From: Thermoleophilaceae bacterium
GTDB lineage: Bacteria; Actinomycetota; Thermoleophilia; Solirubrobacterales; JACPNS01
Assembly: GCA_016463365.1 (NCBI GenBank)
Contig: JAEMRJ010000028.1
Span: 1-7,176 of the forward strand
Direction: 5' to 3'
DNA: 7,176 bases
This document shows positions 1 through 5,781 of this stretch, piece by piece. The position numbers and the translations under genes are program-made. Within the stretch, counting starts at the first letter, position 1; every line of letters begins with the position of its first letter. The notes under the pieces are model-generated. The model was not told where the DNA came from, searched no databases, and was given only the letters and a program-made list of their open reading frames with translations.

Positions 1-578
1 CCGGGCGTGTCCTTCGGGACGATGAACGAAGCCTGGCCACGGGTGCCGAGCTCCGGGTCAACGCTGGCCACGACAACCGTGACGTCGGCGATTCCGCCGT
101 TGGTGATGAAGACCTTCGAGCCGTTGAGGACCCACTCGTCGCCTTCGAGCTTTGCTGTGGTGCGCAGCGACTTCACGTCGGATCCGGCCGACGGCTCGGT
201 CACGGCGTAGGCGCCGAGGTGCAGGTCGTCCCCGGATGCGAAGCATTTGGGCACCCACTGCATGACCTGCTCCTGCGTACCGGAGGAGGCGATTCCGGCT
301 GCCGCGAGGCCCGAACCGGCGATCGAGAGGGCGATGCCTGCGCATCCCCAGTGCATCTCTTCGGCGTAGATCGTGGCGAACTGGCCCTGGGGGTCAGTTC
401 CCATCGACATCATGAATTCAAGGGTCCCGATTCCTTCCTTGGCCGCTGCCTTCATGACGTCCCACGGCACGGTCTGATCCTTGTCGTGCTGCATGGCGAC
501 GGGGCGAATCTCTTCAACGGCAAACTTATGAATGCGTTCCTTGAGCGCTAGCTGCTCAGGGGTGTAACCGAATTCCAC
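1..578 (-). CDS. Acyl-CoA dehydrogenase, N-terminal 192 residues (3' end beyond window)
   Basis: FAD-dependent enzyme that makes the alpha,beta double bond in acyl-CoA, the first step of beta-oxidation, in the cytosol. The visible part covers the N-terminal helical domain (about residues 4-118) and the start of the middle beta domain. Residues 125-137 (AVTEPSAGSDVKS) match the classical acyl-CoA dehydrogenase signature exactly, and LNGSKVFITNG (151-161) is the usual beta-domain motif. The start is GTG at 578, chosen because AGGAG lies 7 bases upstream (586-590) and the protein then begins EFGYTPEQ, as family members do. The catalytic glutamate and C-terminal helical domain lie beyond the left edge, so chain-length or steroid specificity cannot be read. 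It is divergent from the lipoprotein gene at 755. The family is certain; the substrate is unknown. Confidence 0.95.
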   Translation of the reverse strand, partial: MEFGYTPEQLALKERIHKFAVEEIRPVAMQHDKDQTVPWDVMKAAAKEGIGTLEFMMSMGTDPQGQFATIYAEEMHWGCAGIALSIAGSGLAAAGIASSGTQEQVMQWVPKCFASGDDLHLGAYAVTEPSAGSDVKSLRTTAKLEGDEWVLNGSKVFITNGGIADVTVVVASVDPELGTRGQASFIVPKDTP

Positions 579-653
579 GTTTTGGCTCCTGTTAGGAAAT
601 TGGGAGAGGATTGCGCCGCGGGCGTCCTATGGGTATGCGGCGTGCAGGGAAGA

Positions 654-679
654 ATTGTATCCGCGCGGTGCACGTTCAA
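654..679 (-). promoter_or_regulatory. Possible promoter of the acyl-CoA dehydrogenase gene
   Basis: On the minus strand TACAAT (654-659) matches five of six bases of the -10 consensus. TTGAAC (674-679) resembles a -35 box, but the spacer is only 14 bases, shorter than the usual 16-18, so the -35 assignment is doubtful. Transcription from here would give a leader of about 70 bases ending in the AGGAG site of the dehydrogenase gene. Confidence 0.35.
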
Positions 680-732
680 CAGCATTTGGGCCACAGTTGC
701 GACCGGGTTAAGCCACCTCCAGGACGCCCCGC

Positions 733-747
733 GCACGAGTATCGTGC
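733..747. promoter_or_regulatory. Perfect inverted repeat GCACGA-GTA-TCGTGC before the lipoprotein gene
   Basis: Six-base arms (733-738 and 742-747) flank a 3-base centre, ending 7 bases before the ATG at 755. The dyad overlaps TATCGT (740-745), which fits a TANNNT -10 box 9 bases before the ATG. A regulator bound here would cover the presumed promoter of the lipoprotein gene and could also affect the divergent dehydrogenase. Such a short repeat may be chance in GC-rich DNA. Confidence 0.3.
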
Positions 748-754
748 CCGTTGC

Positions 755-2008
755 ATGTCGCCCTTCCGCCGCCACAACCGCCGATTGTTACCTGCATCGC
801 TGCTCGCGCTGACGGTCGCGCTGACACTTTCCGGTTGCACGCTGGGCGACCAGGGCCTCCAGCAGACAAATCTGGACAGCACGACTTCGGTCGAAGATTT
901 CTCGCGCGGGTCCGGCTCTCCGGCGCTGACGACACGAAACACGATTCGTATCCCCGGCGCCGATCCGGCTGCAAACGCTGCTGCTGCGGCGATCACCGTT
1001 TATCCGTCGAGCAGCTCGTTCACCCGCCCGACGGCCGTGTCTGTGGTCGAAGAGAACGACTGGCGCGAGGCCATCGCCATGAGCGTTCTGTCGGCACCAC
1101 CGCTGAGCGCGCCGCTGCTTCTGAGCGGATCGGATTCGATGCCAGACGTGACGAAGTCGGCGATGGCCGCCCTCAGTCCCAGCGGTGTCGTGATTCCTGG
1201 GCAGACGCTGCGACCGAAGGCCTTCACCGCCGGCACCCTCGAGCTGCCTGACCGCACCCCACGCGTAAACCTGGTCGACGACACCTACGAGAACCTCTCG
1301 CTCGCGGTCGATCGACTCTGGATACGCCTGACCGGCGGCAAGCCGTCCAAGCAGGTGATCGTCACCACAGCCGATCCCAACCTCAAGCGCTACGCCCTGC
1401 CCGCCGGGCCGCTCGCCGCAAACACCGGCAGCCCGGTGTTCTTCGTCAACAAGGACACTGTGCCGCTCGCCACCCTGCGCGCAATTCAGGACCACAAGAA
1501 ACCTTCGATCTACGTGGTCGGTCCGGAATTCGCGATCAGCGATCAGCTGCTCACCGTGCTGCGCAAGTACGGGACGGTCCGCCGCATCGCGGGCCCGAAC
1601 CCGACACAGAACGCCGTTGAAGTCGCGACCTTTTCCGATCCCGCCACAGAATGGGGCTGGGGCATCACTGATCCCGGCCACGGCTTCGTGATCACCAACT
1701 CGCACAACGAGATGAACGTGGCCGCTGCGACAACGTTGTCGGCCGGCGCCGCCTACGGGCCACTGCTGCTCAACAGCAACGCCAAGGTCGTCGACCGCGA
1801 ACTGCGCAACTACCTGCTCGACGAGCAGTCCGCCTACATCGACAACCCCGCCAACGCGGTCTACAACCGCGCCTGGCTGCTGGGCGACGAGGCGCAGCTC
1901 TCGCCCGGGATCCAGGCGACGTTCGACAAACTGCTCGCGGTCACCAAGCTCGAGCCCGACGGCGCCACCGGCGCCACGGGCGACGGCGCGACCGCACCGA
2001 CGCCGTAG
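755..2008 (+). CDS. Predicted lipoprotein with three cell-wall-binding-repeat-2-like modules
   Basis: A 417-residue protein. It opens with a basic stretch (RRHNRR, 5-10), a hydrophobic helix (11-24) and a lipobox L-S-G-C with Cys28 as the expected lipidated residue, so it should be anchored on the outer face of the cytoplasmic membrane. The rest reads as three CWB2-like modules: about 62-160 (from IRIPGAD), 170-278 (ending YVVGPEFAISDQ...VRRIAG), and 276-398 (from RIAGPNPTQNAVEVA). Each has the pattern of a beta strand, a helix-rich 'AAATLSAGAAYGPLLL' type segment, and a terminal V-x-G strand. CWB2 modules in clostridial surface proteins bind anionic wall polymers; binding here is inferred. 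The tail (403-417) is Gly/Ala/Thr/Pro-rich. An in-frame ATG at 611 is open, but its 48 extra residues would bury the signal peptide and cross the divergent promoter region, so ATG 755 is preferred. No SD site is visible. Confidence 0.85.
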   Translation: MSPFRRHNRRLLPASLLALTVALTLSGCTLGDQGLQQTNLDSTTSVEDFSRGSGSPALTTRNTIRIPGADPAANAAAAAITVYPSSSSFTRPTAVSVVEENDWREAIAMSVLSAPPLSAPLLLSGSDSMPDVTKSAMAALSPSGVVIPGQTLRPKAFTAGTLELPDRTPRVNLVDDTYENLSLAVDRLWIRLTGGKPSKQVIVTTADPNLKRYALPAGPLAANTGSPVFFVNKDTVPLATLRAIQDHKKPSIYVVGPEFAISDQLLTVLRKYGTVRRIAGPNPTQNAVEVATFSDPATEWGWGITDPGHGFVITNSHNEMNVAAATTLSAGAAYGPLLLNSNAKVVDRELRNYLLDEQSAYIDNPANAVYNRAWLLGDEAQLSPGIQATFDKLLAVTKLEPDGATGATGDGATAPTP

Positions 2009-2012
2009 TTCA

Positions 2013-2018
2013 TACACT
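2013..2018 (+). promoter_or_regulatory. Possible -10 box for a leaderless start of the 85-residue gene
   Basis: TACACT sits in the 17-base gap after the lipoprotein stop codon and ends 7 bases before the ATG at 2026. That is the distance at which transcription would begin on or next to the A of the start codon. No SD site and no clear -35 box are present. The small gene could equally be read from lipoprotein mRNA. Confidence 0.35.
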
Positions 2019-2025
2019 GCTTTTG

Positions 2026-2283
2026 ATGAGCGAGTTCGAGAATCCAGGGCTGAAGACCGCGGGCCAGAACATCAGCGTCGACGATGTCCGCGCACTCGCG
2101 GGCGCGGCCACGCCGCACTTCTCGCTCCAGGTTCGCAATCGGCTCAGGCGGCTTGTCGCTCCGCTGCCCGCAGACGATCCAGCGCGACAGCTCGCAGAGC
2201 TCGAGATCGCGAAGCTTGAGAAGCTTGCCGTCGAAGGCCAACGCGGTTCCGGCTCAGACCTTGAGCCGTTGAACCAGAGCTAG
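2026..2283 (+). CDS. Small helical cytoplasmic protein of unknown function (85 aa)
   Basis: Not recognised. The protein has no signal peptide or membrane segment. Residues 17-72 look like two or three amphipathic helices: SVDDVRALAGAA, then HFSLQVRNRLRRLVAPL (31-47), then DDPARQLAELEIAKLEKLAVEG (50-71), the last with heptad-like leucine spacing. The tail is polar and probably disordered. Mixed charge with arginines clustered at 37-42 could suit contact with nucleic acid or another protein, but nothing shows this. A TTG three bases upstream is also in frame; ATG at 2026 is preferred. It lies 17 bases after the lipoprotein gene on the same strand, so the two may share transcription. Codon use resembles its neighbours, supporting a real gene. 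Confidence 0.7.
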   Translation: MSEFENPGLKTAGQNISVDDVRALAGAATPHFSLQVRNRLRRLVAPLPADDPARQLAELEIAKLEKLAVEGQRGSGSDLEPLNQS

Positions 2284-2310
2284 CCCTCCCCTCGGGCTAC
2301 ACGATTTTCA
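2281..2310 (+). terminator. Weak intrinsic terminator at the stop codon of the 85-residue gene
   Basis: TAGCCC (2281-2286, starting with the TAG stop) and GGGCTA (2294-2299) form a six-base-pair stem with a 7-base loop, followed a few bases later by TTTT (2305-2308). The stem is short and the T run is brief and displaced, so termination may be partial. Confidence 0.35.
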
Positions 2311-2347
2311 CATTCGGGGCGCGTGCCGCGAATAGCTTGTTCGCACC

Positions 2348-3037
2348 ATGCTGACGAGGCTCTCTCAATCGTTGACCGCGCTCGCCGCAATCTGCCTGTT
2401 CGCCGTGTTCGTGTCGGCGGGATCCGGAGCCGTCAACCCTGGGCTCCTACCCCTCTACAAGCCGGTGGCCACGAGCGTTCCCGATCGGGCCAGAGCAGTG
2501 TTCGCGACTTTCAACGAGACGACACCGGTCGTCCCGCCACTCGCGGTGCAAGAAATCGCCGAAGTCGATCCGGCCACCGGACATTCGCTTTTCGGGATGA
2601 ACATTGCCCTTGCAAGGCCGACGTATTCGTCCTCCGACGGCAGCCGAAAACTGCATCAGTGGTTGATTCCCTCGGCTGACGGAACCGTTTCAGCGGTCGA
2701 ATTCGACGGGAAGAGTCGCGGGCCGTCTGGCGTTTCGTTCGCAATCCCGATCGACAAACCGTTCGAGAAACACGGCAGTGTTCTGTACTCCGAAGGTTCG
2801 AAGAAAGGGAAAACCGCCATACATGGACTGGTTCCCGACTCAATCAAGACCTTCAAGTCGATCACGAAACGCAAAGGTAAGAAGCGGCTCACCCGCACTC
2901 ACAAGATTCGCAACAACACGATCTCTATTGAGATGAACACACCCGATTACGTAGTCGTCGGCAACAAGAAAACCAAGATCGTGATCGAGCCGGGAATCCC
3001 GATCGGCGAAGGAGAGTTCTTCGCCGAGTACAACTAG
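2348..3037 (+). CDS. Secreted protein of unknown function with a basic C-terminal half
   Basis: A 229-residue protein. Residues 1-28 form a Sec-type signal peptide: arginine at 4, a hydrophobic core at about 9-23, then small residues with likely cleavage near SAGSGA. There is no lipobox and no second membrane helix, so it should be exported and released or held by the wall. The mature part is beta-rich. Residues 96-118 (SDGSRKLHQWLIPSADGTVSAVE) and 159-169 (HGLVPDSIKTF) recall, from memory, a layout common in secreted Thermoleophilia proteins with a 'GLVPDGV' strand; this is a weak impression, not an assignment. Residues 151-187 are strongly basic (KKGK, KRKGKKR, RTHK), which would favour binding teichoic-type polymers, peptidoglycan or nucleic acid. 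There is no SD site; TAGCTT (2333-2338) lies 9 bases before the ATG. Its stop codon is one base from that of the convergent HD-GYP gene. Confidence 0.75.
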   Translation: MLTRLSQSLTALAAICLFAVFVSAGSGAVNPGLLPLYKPVATSVPDRARAVFATFNETTPVVPPLAVQEIAEVDPATGHSLFGMNIALARPTYSSSDGSRKLHQWLIPSADGTVSAVEFDGKSRGPSGVSFAIPIDKPFEKHGSVLYSEGSKKGKTAIHGLVPDSIKTFKSITKRKGKKRLTRTHKIRNNTISIEMNTPDYVVVGNKKTKIVIEPGIPIGEGEFFAEYN

Positions 3038-3038
3038 C

Positions 3039-4253
3039 TCAGACCGACTGCAGAGCGCCCGACGACTCGAACGTGTCGTCGATCAACTTCGCTGCCGCCG
3101 GGTCAGTCGCTGCGGCGTCTTTGTCCGCCTGAATGTCAAGCGAGCTGAGCAGCGCATTGACGATCACGGGATCAAACTGGGTGCCGGCGTGGCGGACGAG
3201 CTCAGCGCGGGCTTCTTCGACCGGCATCGCCTCGCGGTAGGGCCTGTCGCTGGTCATCGCGTGGAAGGCATCGCAGACGAGCACGATGCGGCTGGCCAGC
3301 GGAATTGAAGTGCCCTTCAGGCCATCGGGATAGCCGTGGCCGTCCCAGCGCTCGTGCTCGTGCCTGATCGCCTGTGCCACTGACTCGAGCCCCGGGATGC
3401 GTGCGACGATGCGCTCGCCGATCACCGGGTGCTGCTTCATGATCTCCCATTGCGCGTCGTTGAGCTTGCCGGGCTCATGCAGAACTTCGTTGGGAATCCC
3501 GATTTTGCCGATGTCGTGGAGCAGCGCCACATCGGAGATCGTCTCGACCTCGTGAAGCGGCAGATCAAGTTGGTCGGTCACGGAGTTCACGAGCTCCAGC
3601 GTCTCTGCGGAGTGCTCGCCCGTGTATCCATCGCGCGCAGAGAGCGCAGCGCAGAGTGCTTCGACGGTGGCCTTGAAGCGACGGCGCTCAGTGCGGCTGA
3701 TCCCGCGCACCCGGTTGGCGAGGATTCCCACCATCGCTGACGTGGCGATATACGTGGGCATCGCCACGAGCAGCTGCTCGAGGTTCACCGGTCCGGGCCT
3801 CAGGAATTCGGCTGTGATGAAGACCGCACTCCAGAGCAGGTAGCCGGTGATCATCACATCCCAGCGCCCCCAGTAGAAAAACGCCAGAAAGAGCAGCGCG
3901 AACAGGTGGAAAGCCGAGATGCCGGGCTTGTTCAGGACGACGGTCCCAGCTGCGATCACCACTGTCGCGTAGGCGATCATCGGCAGTACCCACCAGCGGT
4001 CCGCCCGGTACCACGGGATGATCAGCGAAGCGATGAAGCCGAGCGAACAAAGACCGAGCAGAATCAACGCATCAGCGGTGATCACGTCGGTCGAGACCAT
4101 GTAGATCGACGCCAGGACTGTGCCGAGCAACCACGCGAACGCAGCGAGGCGCCCGACCCAGATGAACGTCTGCTGGGCTTCGGCCTTCAGGCCTTGCCAA
4201 CTCGCTGAATCATCATTGGCCATCTGGCCTTTGTCCAAGACTTCGTAATGCAC
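3039..4253 (-). CDS. Membrane HD-GYP domain protein, predicted cyclic-di-GMP phosphodiesterase (downstream paralogue)
   Basis: A 404-residue protein. About six membrane helices occupy residues 28-180 (near 30-53, 61-80, 87-108, 112-128, 131-151, 159-181) and form an unassigned sensor; the HD-GYP domain faces the cytosol at about 190-373. Visible motifs are ARDGYTGEHS (206-214), HD at 246-247 with K250 (LLHDIGKIGIP), HPVIG (275-279), HEHERWDGHGYPDG (298-311) and D328. HD-GYP enzymes hydrolyse cyclic-di-GMP to pGpG or GMP using a two- or three-metal site; activity here is inferred. In the HHE part of the motif the first His is replaced by Glu299. There is no receiver, PAS or GGDEF domain. GTG 4253 is preferred because GAGG lies 7 bases upstream (4261-4264); ATG at 4223, with AAAGG close by, is a possible alternative. 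It is a paralogue of the gene at 4432-5631. Confidence 0.93.
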   Translation of the reverse strand: MHYEVLDKGQMANDDSASWQGLKAEAQQTFIWVGRLAAFAWLLGTVLASIYMVSTDVITADALILLGLCSLGFIASLIIPWYRADRWWVLPMIAYATVVIAAGTVVLNKPGISAFHLFALLFLAFFYWGRWDVMITGYLLWSAVFITAEFLRPGPVNLEQLLVAMPTYIATSAMVGILANRVRGISRTERRRFKATVEALCAALSARDGYTGEHSAETLELVNSVTDQLDLPLHEVETISDVALLHDIGKIGIPNEVLHEPGKLNDAQWEIMKQHPVIGERIVARIPGLESVAQAIRHEHERWDGHGYPDGLKGTSIPLASRIVLVCDAFHAMTSDRPYREAMPVEEARAELVRHAGTQFDPVIVNALLSSLDIQADKDAAATDPAAAKLIDDTFESSGALQSV

Positions 4254-4342
4254 AGCGTGTCCTCAAACTTCCTGCACCGCCTGAGCCTCCCCAGACCCGT
4301 TCGGCGCTTCCCTCCCCGAAGTTCTACCCCCAAGGTGCGACA

Positions 4343-4371
4343 AGTATGACATTCGTTACAAACAAAAACAA
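4343..4371 (-). promoter_or_regulatory. Likely promoter of the downstream HD-GYP gene
   Basis: On the minus strand TTGTTT (4366-4371) and CATACT (4343-4348) are separated by exactly 17 bases in an unusually AT-rich patch. The -35 matches three and the -10 four of six consensus bases. Transcription would start near 4336, giving a leader of about 83 bases before GTG 4253. The -35 box overlaps the T-rich tract of the preceding terminator. Confidence 0.45.
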
Positions 4372-4394
4372 GCCGAAAACGCGGTATTTACGGC
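4358..4394 (-). terminator. Intrinsic terminator of the upstream HD-GYP gene
   Basis: Reading the minus strand, GCCGTAAA (4394-4387) and TTTTCGGC (4379-4372) pair with one mismatch around the 7-base loop TACCGCG. A T-rich run, TTGTTTTTGTTTGT (4371-4358), follows at once. It begins 37 bases after the TGA stop of the upstream HD-GYP gene. This is the clearest rho-independent terminator in the window and argues that the two HD-GYP genes are not one operon. Confidence 0.75.
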
Positions 4395-4396
4395 AA

Positions 4397-4431
4397 TTGC
4401 GCGATAGTGCGCAAATGTCTGCTCAGGAGCA
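4397..4431 (-). repeat. Two small inverted repeats just after the upstream HD-GYP stop codon
   Basis: TGCTC-AG-GAGCA (4420-4431) abuts the stop codon at 4432-4434, and TTGCGC-N6-GCGCAA (4397-4414) follows. Neither is trailed by a T run. They stand in series with the terminator at 4358-4394 and may protect the mRNA 3' end or aid termination. Confidence 0.45.
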
Positions 4432-5631
4432 TCAAACCGTGGCTGCGGTCATCCGGGCGGGCGTGCTGAAATTGCTGCTGGCAGCCAGCACGCGGCGGTC
4501 ACGCTCGGGCGGCTCGCGGCGGTCGAGCACATGAAGAAGGGCGCCGACAACCGTCGGGTCGAACTGGGTTCCGGCGTTGCGAGAAAGTTCCAGACGCGCT
4601 TCATCGACGCTCATCGCGTTGCGGTACGGACGATCGCTGGTCATTGCGTGAAAGGCGTCGCAGACGAGCACGATGCGACTGGCCAAGGGGATCTCGCCGG
4701 ACTTCAGGCCGTCGGGGTAGCCCCCACCGTCCCATCGCTCGTGCTCGTGGCGGATCGCGCGGGCCACCTCTTCCAGCCCGGGGACAGTCACAACGATGCG
4801 CTCCCCGATCACCGGATGCTGCTTCATCACTTCCCACTGCTCGTCGTTGAGCTTGCCCGGTTCGTGCAGAATGTCATTGGGAATGCCGATTTTTCCGATG
4901 TCGTGCAGCAGTGCGACGTCGGCGACGTACTCACAGGCGTTGCTCGTCAGCCGCAATTCTTCGCAGATCGCAGTCACGAGCCAGAGCGTCTCCTGGGAAT
5001 GCGCTCCCGTGTAGCCGTCGCGCGCGGTCAGCGCCGTCGAGAGCGCCTCGATCGTTGCCTTGTAGCGGCTGCGCTCATTCACCCGCATCGTGTTGAAGCG
5101 GGCGGCAAGCACACCGGTCAGAAGCGCAACGGCAAACATCGCGGGCAGCGTGATGATCAGCGCCGAAGATGCGTCACTGACCTGGCCGGTGGCAACCGGC
5201 AGTGCGAAGACCAGCGCCGATCCGAAGAGATTGATGAACACGATTTTGCGCTGGTCCCAGAAGAAGCAGGTGAGCGCCATCATCGGCACCAGCAACAGAA
5301 CCGAAAGCGTCGCGACGTCAAATGCGTAGACCGAAGCGGTGATCGCCAGCAGCGAGACCCAGTACATCGTCAGCTGCCATTCGCGGCGAAGGCGCTCCCA
5401 CGGGACAAACGTGCCGAAAGCGGCGGCGATCGCGGTCAACGAGACCAGGGTGATTGTTTCGGACGTCCAGCGGTCCGTGATGCTTGCGTAGATGATCGCG
5501 GAAATGCTTGCTCCAAGCATGCCGATAGCAAACAGCGTGCCAAGGATTTCGCGCGTGTCGCGGCTGGACTGGTAGGCAGCACCTACAGAGATGACGTTTT
5601 GAATCCGAGTTTCAGCGTCGGTCGCCTGCAT
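4432..5631 (-). CDS. Membrane HD-GYP domain protein, predicted cyclic-di-GMP phosphodiesterase (upstream paralogue)
   Basis: A 399-residue protein. About five or six hydrophobic helices lie between residues 28 and 178 (for example 29-50, 58-77, 88-106, 107-125, 130-148, 157-178), then a cytosolic HD-GYP domain at about 188-370. Visible motifs are ARDGYTGAHS (203-212), HD at 243-244 with K247, HPVIG (272-276), HEHERWDGGGYPDG (295-308) and D325. As in its paralogue, the first His of HHE is Glu296. ATG 5631 is chosen because AGGAG lies 5 bases upstream (5637-5641); an in-frame GTG at 5655 has no SD site and would lie in a structured leader. The C-terminal 30 residues (370-399) are charged and probably disordered. 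No partner domain shows the signal sensed; the membrane half is unlike that of the paralogue and of any family I can name. Confidence 0.93.
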   Translation of the reverse strand: MQATDAETRIQNVISVGAAYQSSRDTREILGTLFAIGMLGASISAIIYASITDRWTSETITLVSLTAIAAAFGTFVPWERLRREWQLTMYWVSLLAITASVYAFDVATLSVLLLVPMMALTCFFWDQRKIVFINLFGSALVFALPVATGQVSDASSALIITLPAMFAVALLTGVLAARFNTMRVNERSRYKATIEALSTALTARDGYTGAHSQETLWLVTAICEELRLTSNACEYVADVALLHDIGKIGIPNDILHEPGKLNDEQWEVMKQHPVIGERIVVTVPGLEEVARAIRHEHERWDGGGYPDGLKSGEIPLASRIVLVCDAFHAMTSDRPYRNAMSVDEARLELSRNAGTQFDPTVVGALLHVLDRREPPERDRRVLAASSNFSTPARMTAATV

Positions 5632-5657
5632 AAGAACTCCTGAGCTCTCTGGCACCT

Positions 5658-5700
5658 GATTCTTGCCGAAGAATCGATGTCGCGTCGTTCGCGCATCGAT
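5658..5700 (-). promoter_or_regulatory. Two overlapping hairpins in the leader of the upstream HD-GYP gene
   Basis: Hairpin A: ATCGATG, a one-base bulge, CGCG, loop TCGTT, CGCG, CATCGAT (plus-strand 5673-5700), 11 base pairs. Hairpin B: GATTCTT-GCCG-AAGAATC (5658-5675), 7 perfect base pairs. They share the bases ATC (5673-5675), so both cannot form fully at once. B ends 16 bases before the SD site and 26 bases before ATG 5631. This may be a cis-acting RNA switch or a protein-binding DNA site. It does not fit the cyclic-di-GMP riboswitch consensus as I know it. Confidence 0.5.
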
Positions 5701-5706
5701 CCTTTG

Positions 5707-5735
5707 TTGACATTTCTTTGGATGATCCCGTAAAT
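5707..5735 (+). promoter_or_regulatory. Possible plus-strand promoter pointing into the thiolase 3' end
   Basis: A perfect -35 consensus, TTGACA (5707-5712), is followed after 17 bases by GTAAAT (5730-5735), a poor -10 box (three of six). No plus-strand gene follows. If active, it would make a short RNA through the 5782-5828 stem-loop and antisense to the thiolase end. Weakly supported. Confidence 0.2.
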
Positions 5736-5781
5736 CGCCGGGGCCGGCGGCGACGCGGGTTTGGGTCGGTTACTTGATGGT

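Noticed and set aside
611..613. ATG at 611 as start of the lipoprotein gene
   Set aside because: It would put 48 Arg/Pro-rich residues before the signal peptide and run through the divergent promoter region.
788..2017. A 409-codon open frame on the minus strand opposite the lipoprotein gene
   Set aside because: Its product is rich in Arg/Gly/Asp/Val runs with no recognisable motif, typical of a GC-rich shadow frame. The plus strand has a clear signal peptide, lipobox and repeated modules.
4254..4336. Cyclic-di-GMP riboswitch in the leader of the downstream HD-GYP gene
   Set aside because: The leader is G-rich but lacks the conserved GEMM elements and paired stems that I know; nothing supports it.
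3135..4920. The HD-GYP nucleotide similarity as a mobile element or composite repeat
   Set aside because: The similarity is limited to the coding catalytic domains; there are no terminal repeats, transposase or target duplications, so paralogy explains it.
4531..5643. A 370-codon open frame on the plus strand opposite the upstream HD-GYP gene
   Set aside because: The protein is a His/Arg/Asp-rich shadow without motifs, while the opposite strand encodes an intact HD-GYP protein with an SD site.
5653..5655. GTG at 5655 as start of the upstream HD-GYP gene
   Set aside because: It has no SD site and would begin next to the leader hairpin; ATG 5631 has AGGAG at ideal distance.
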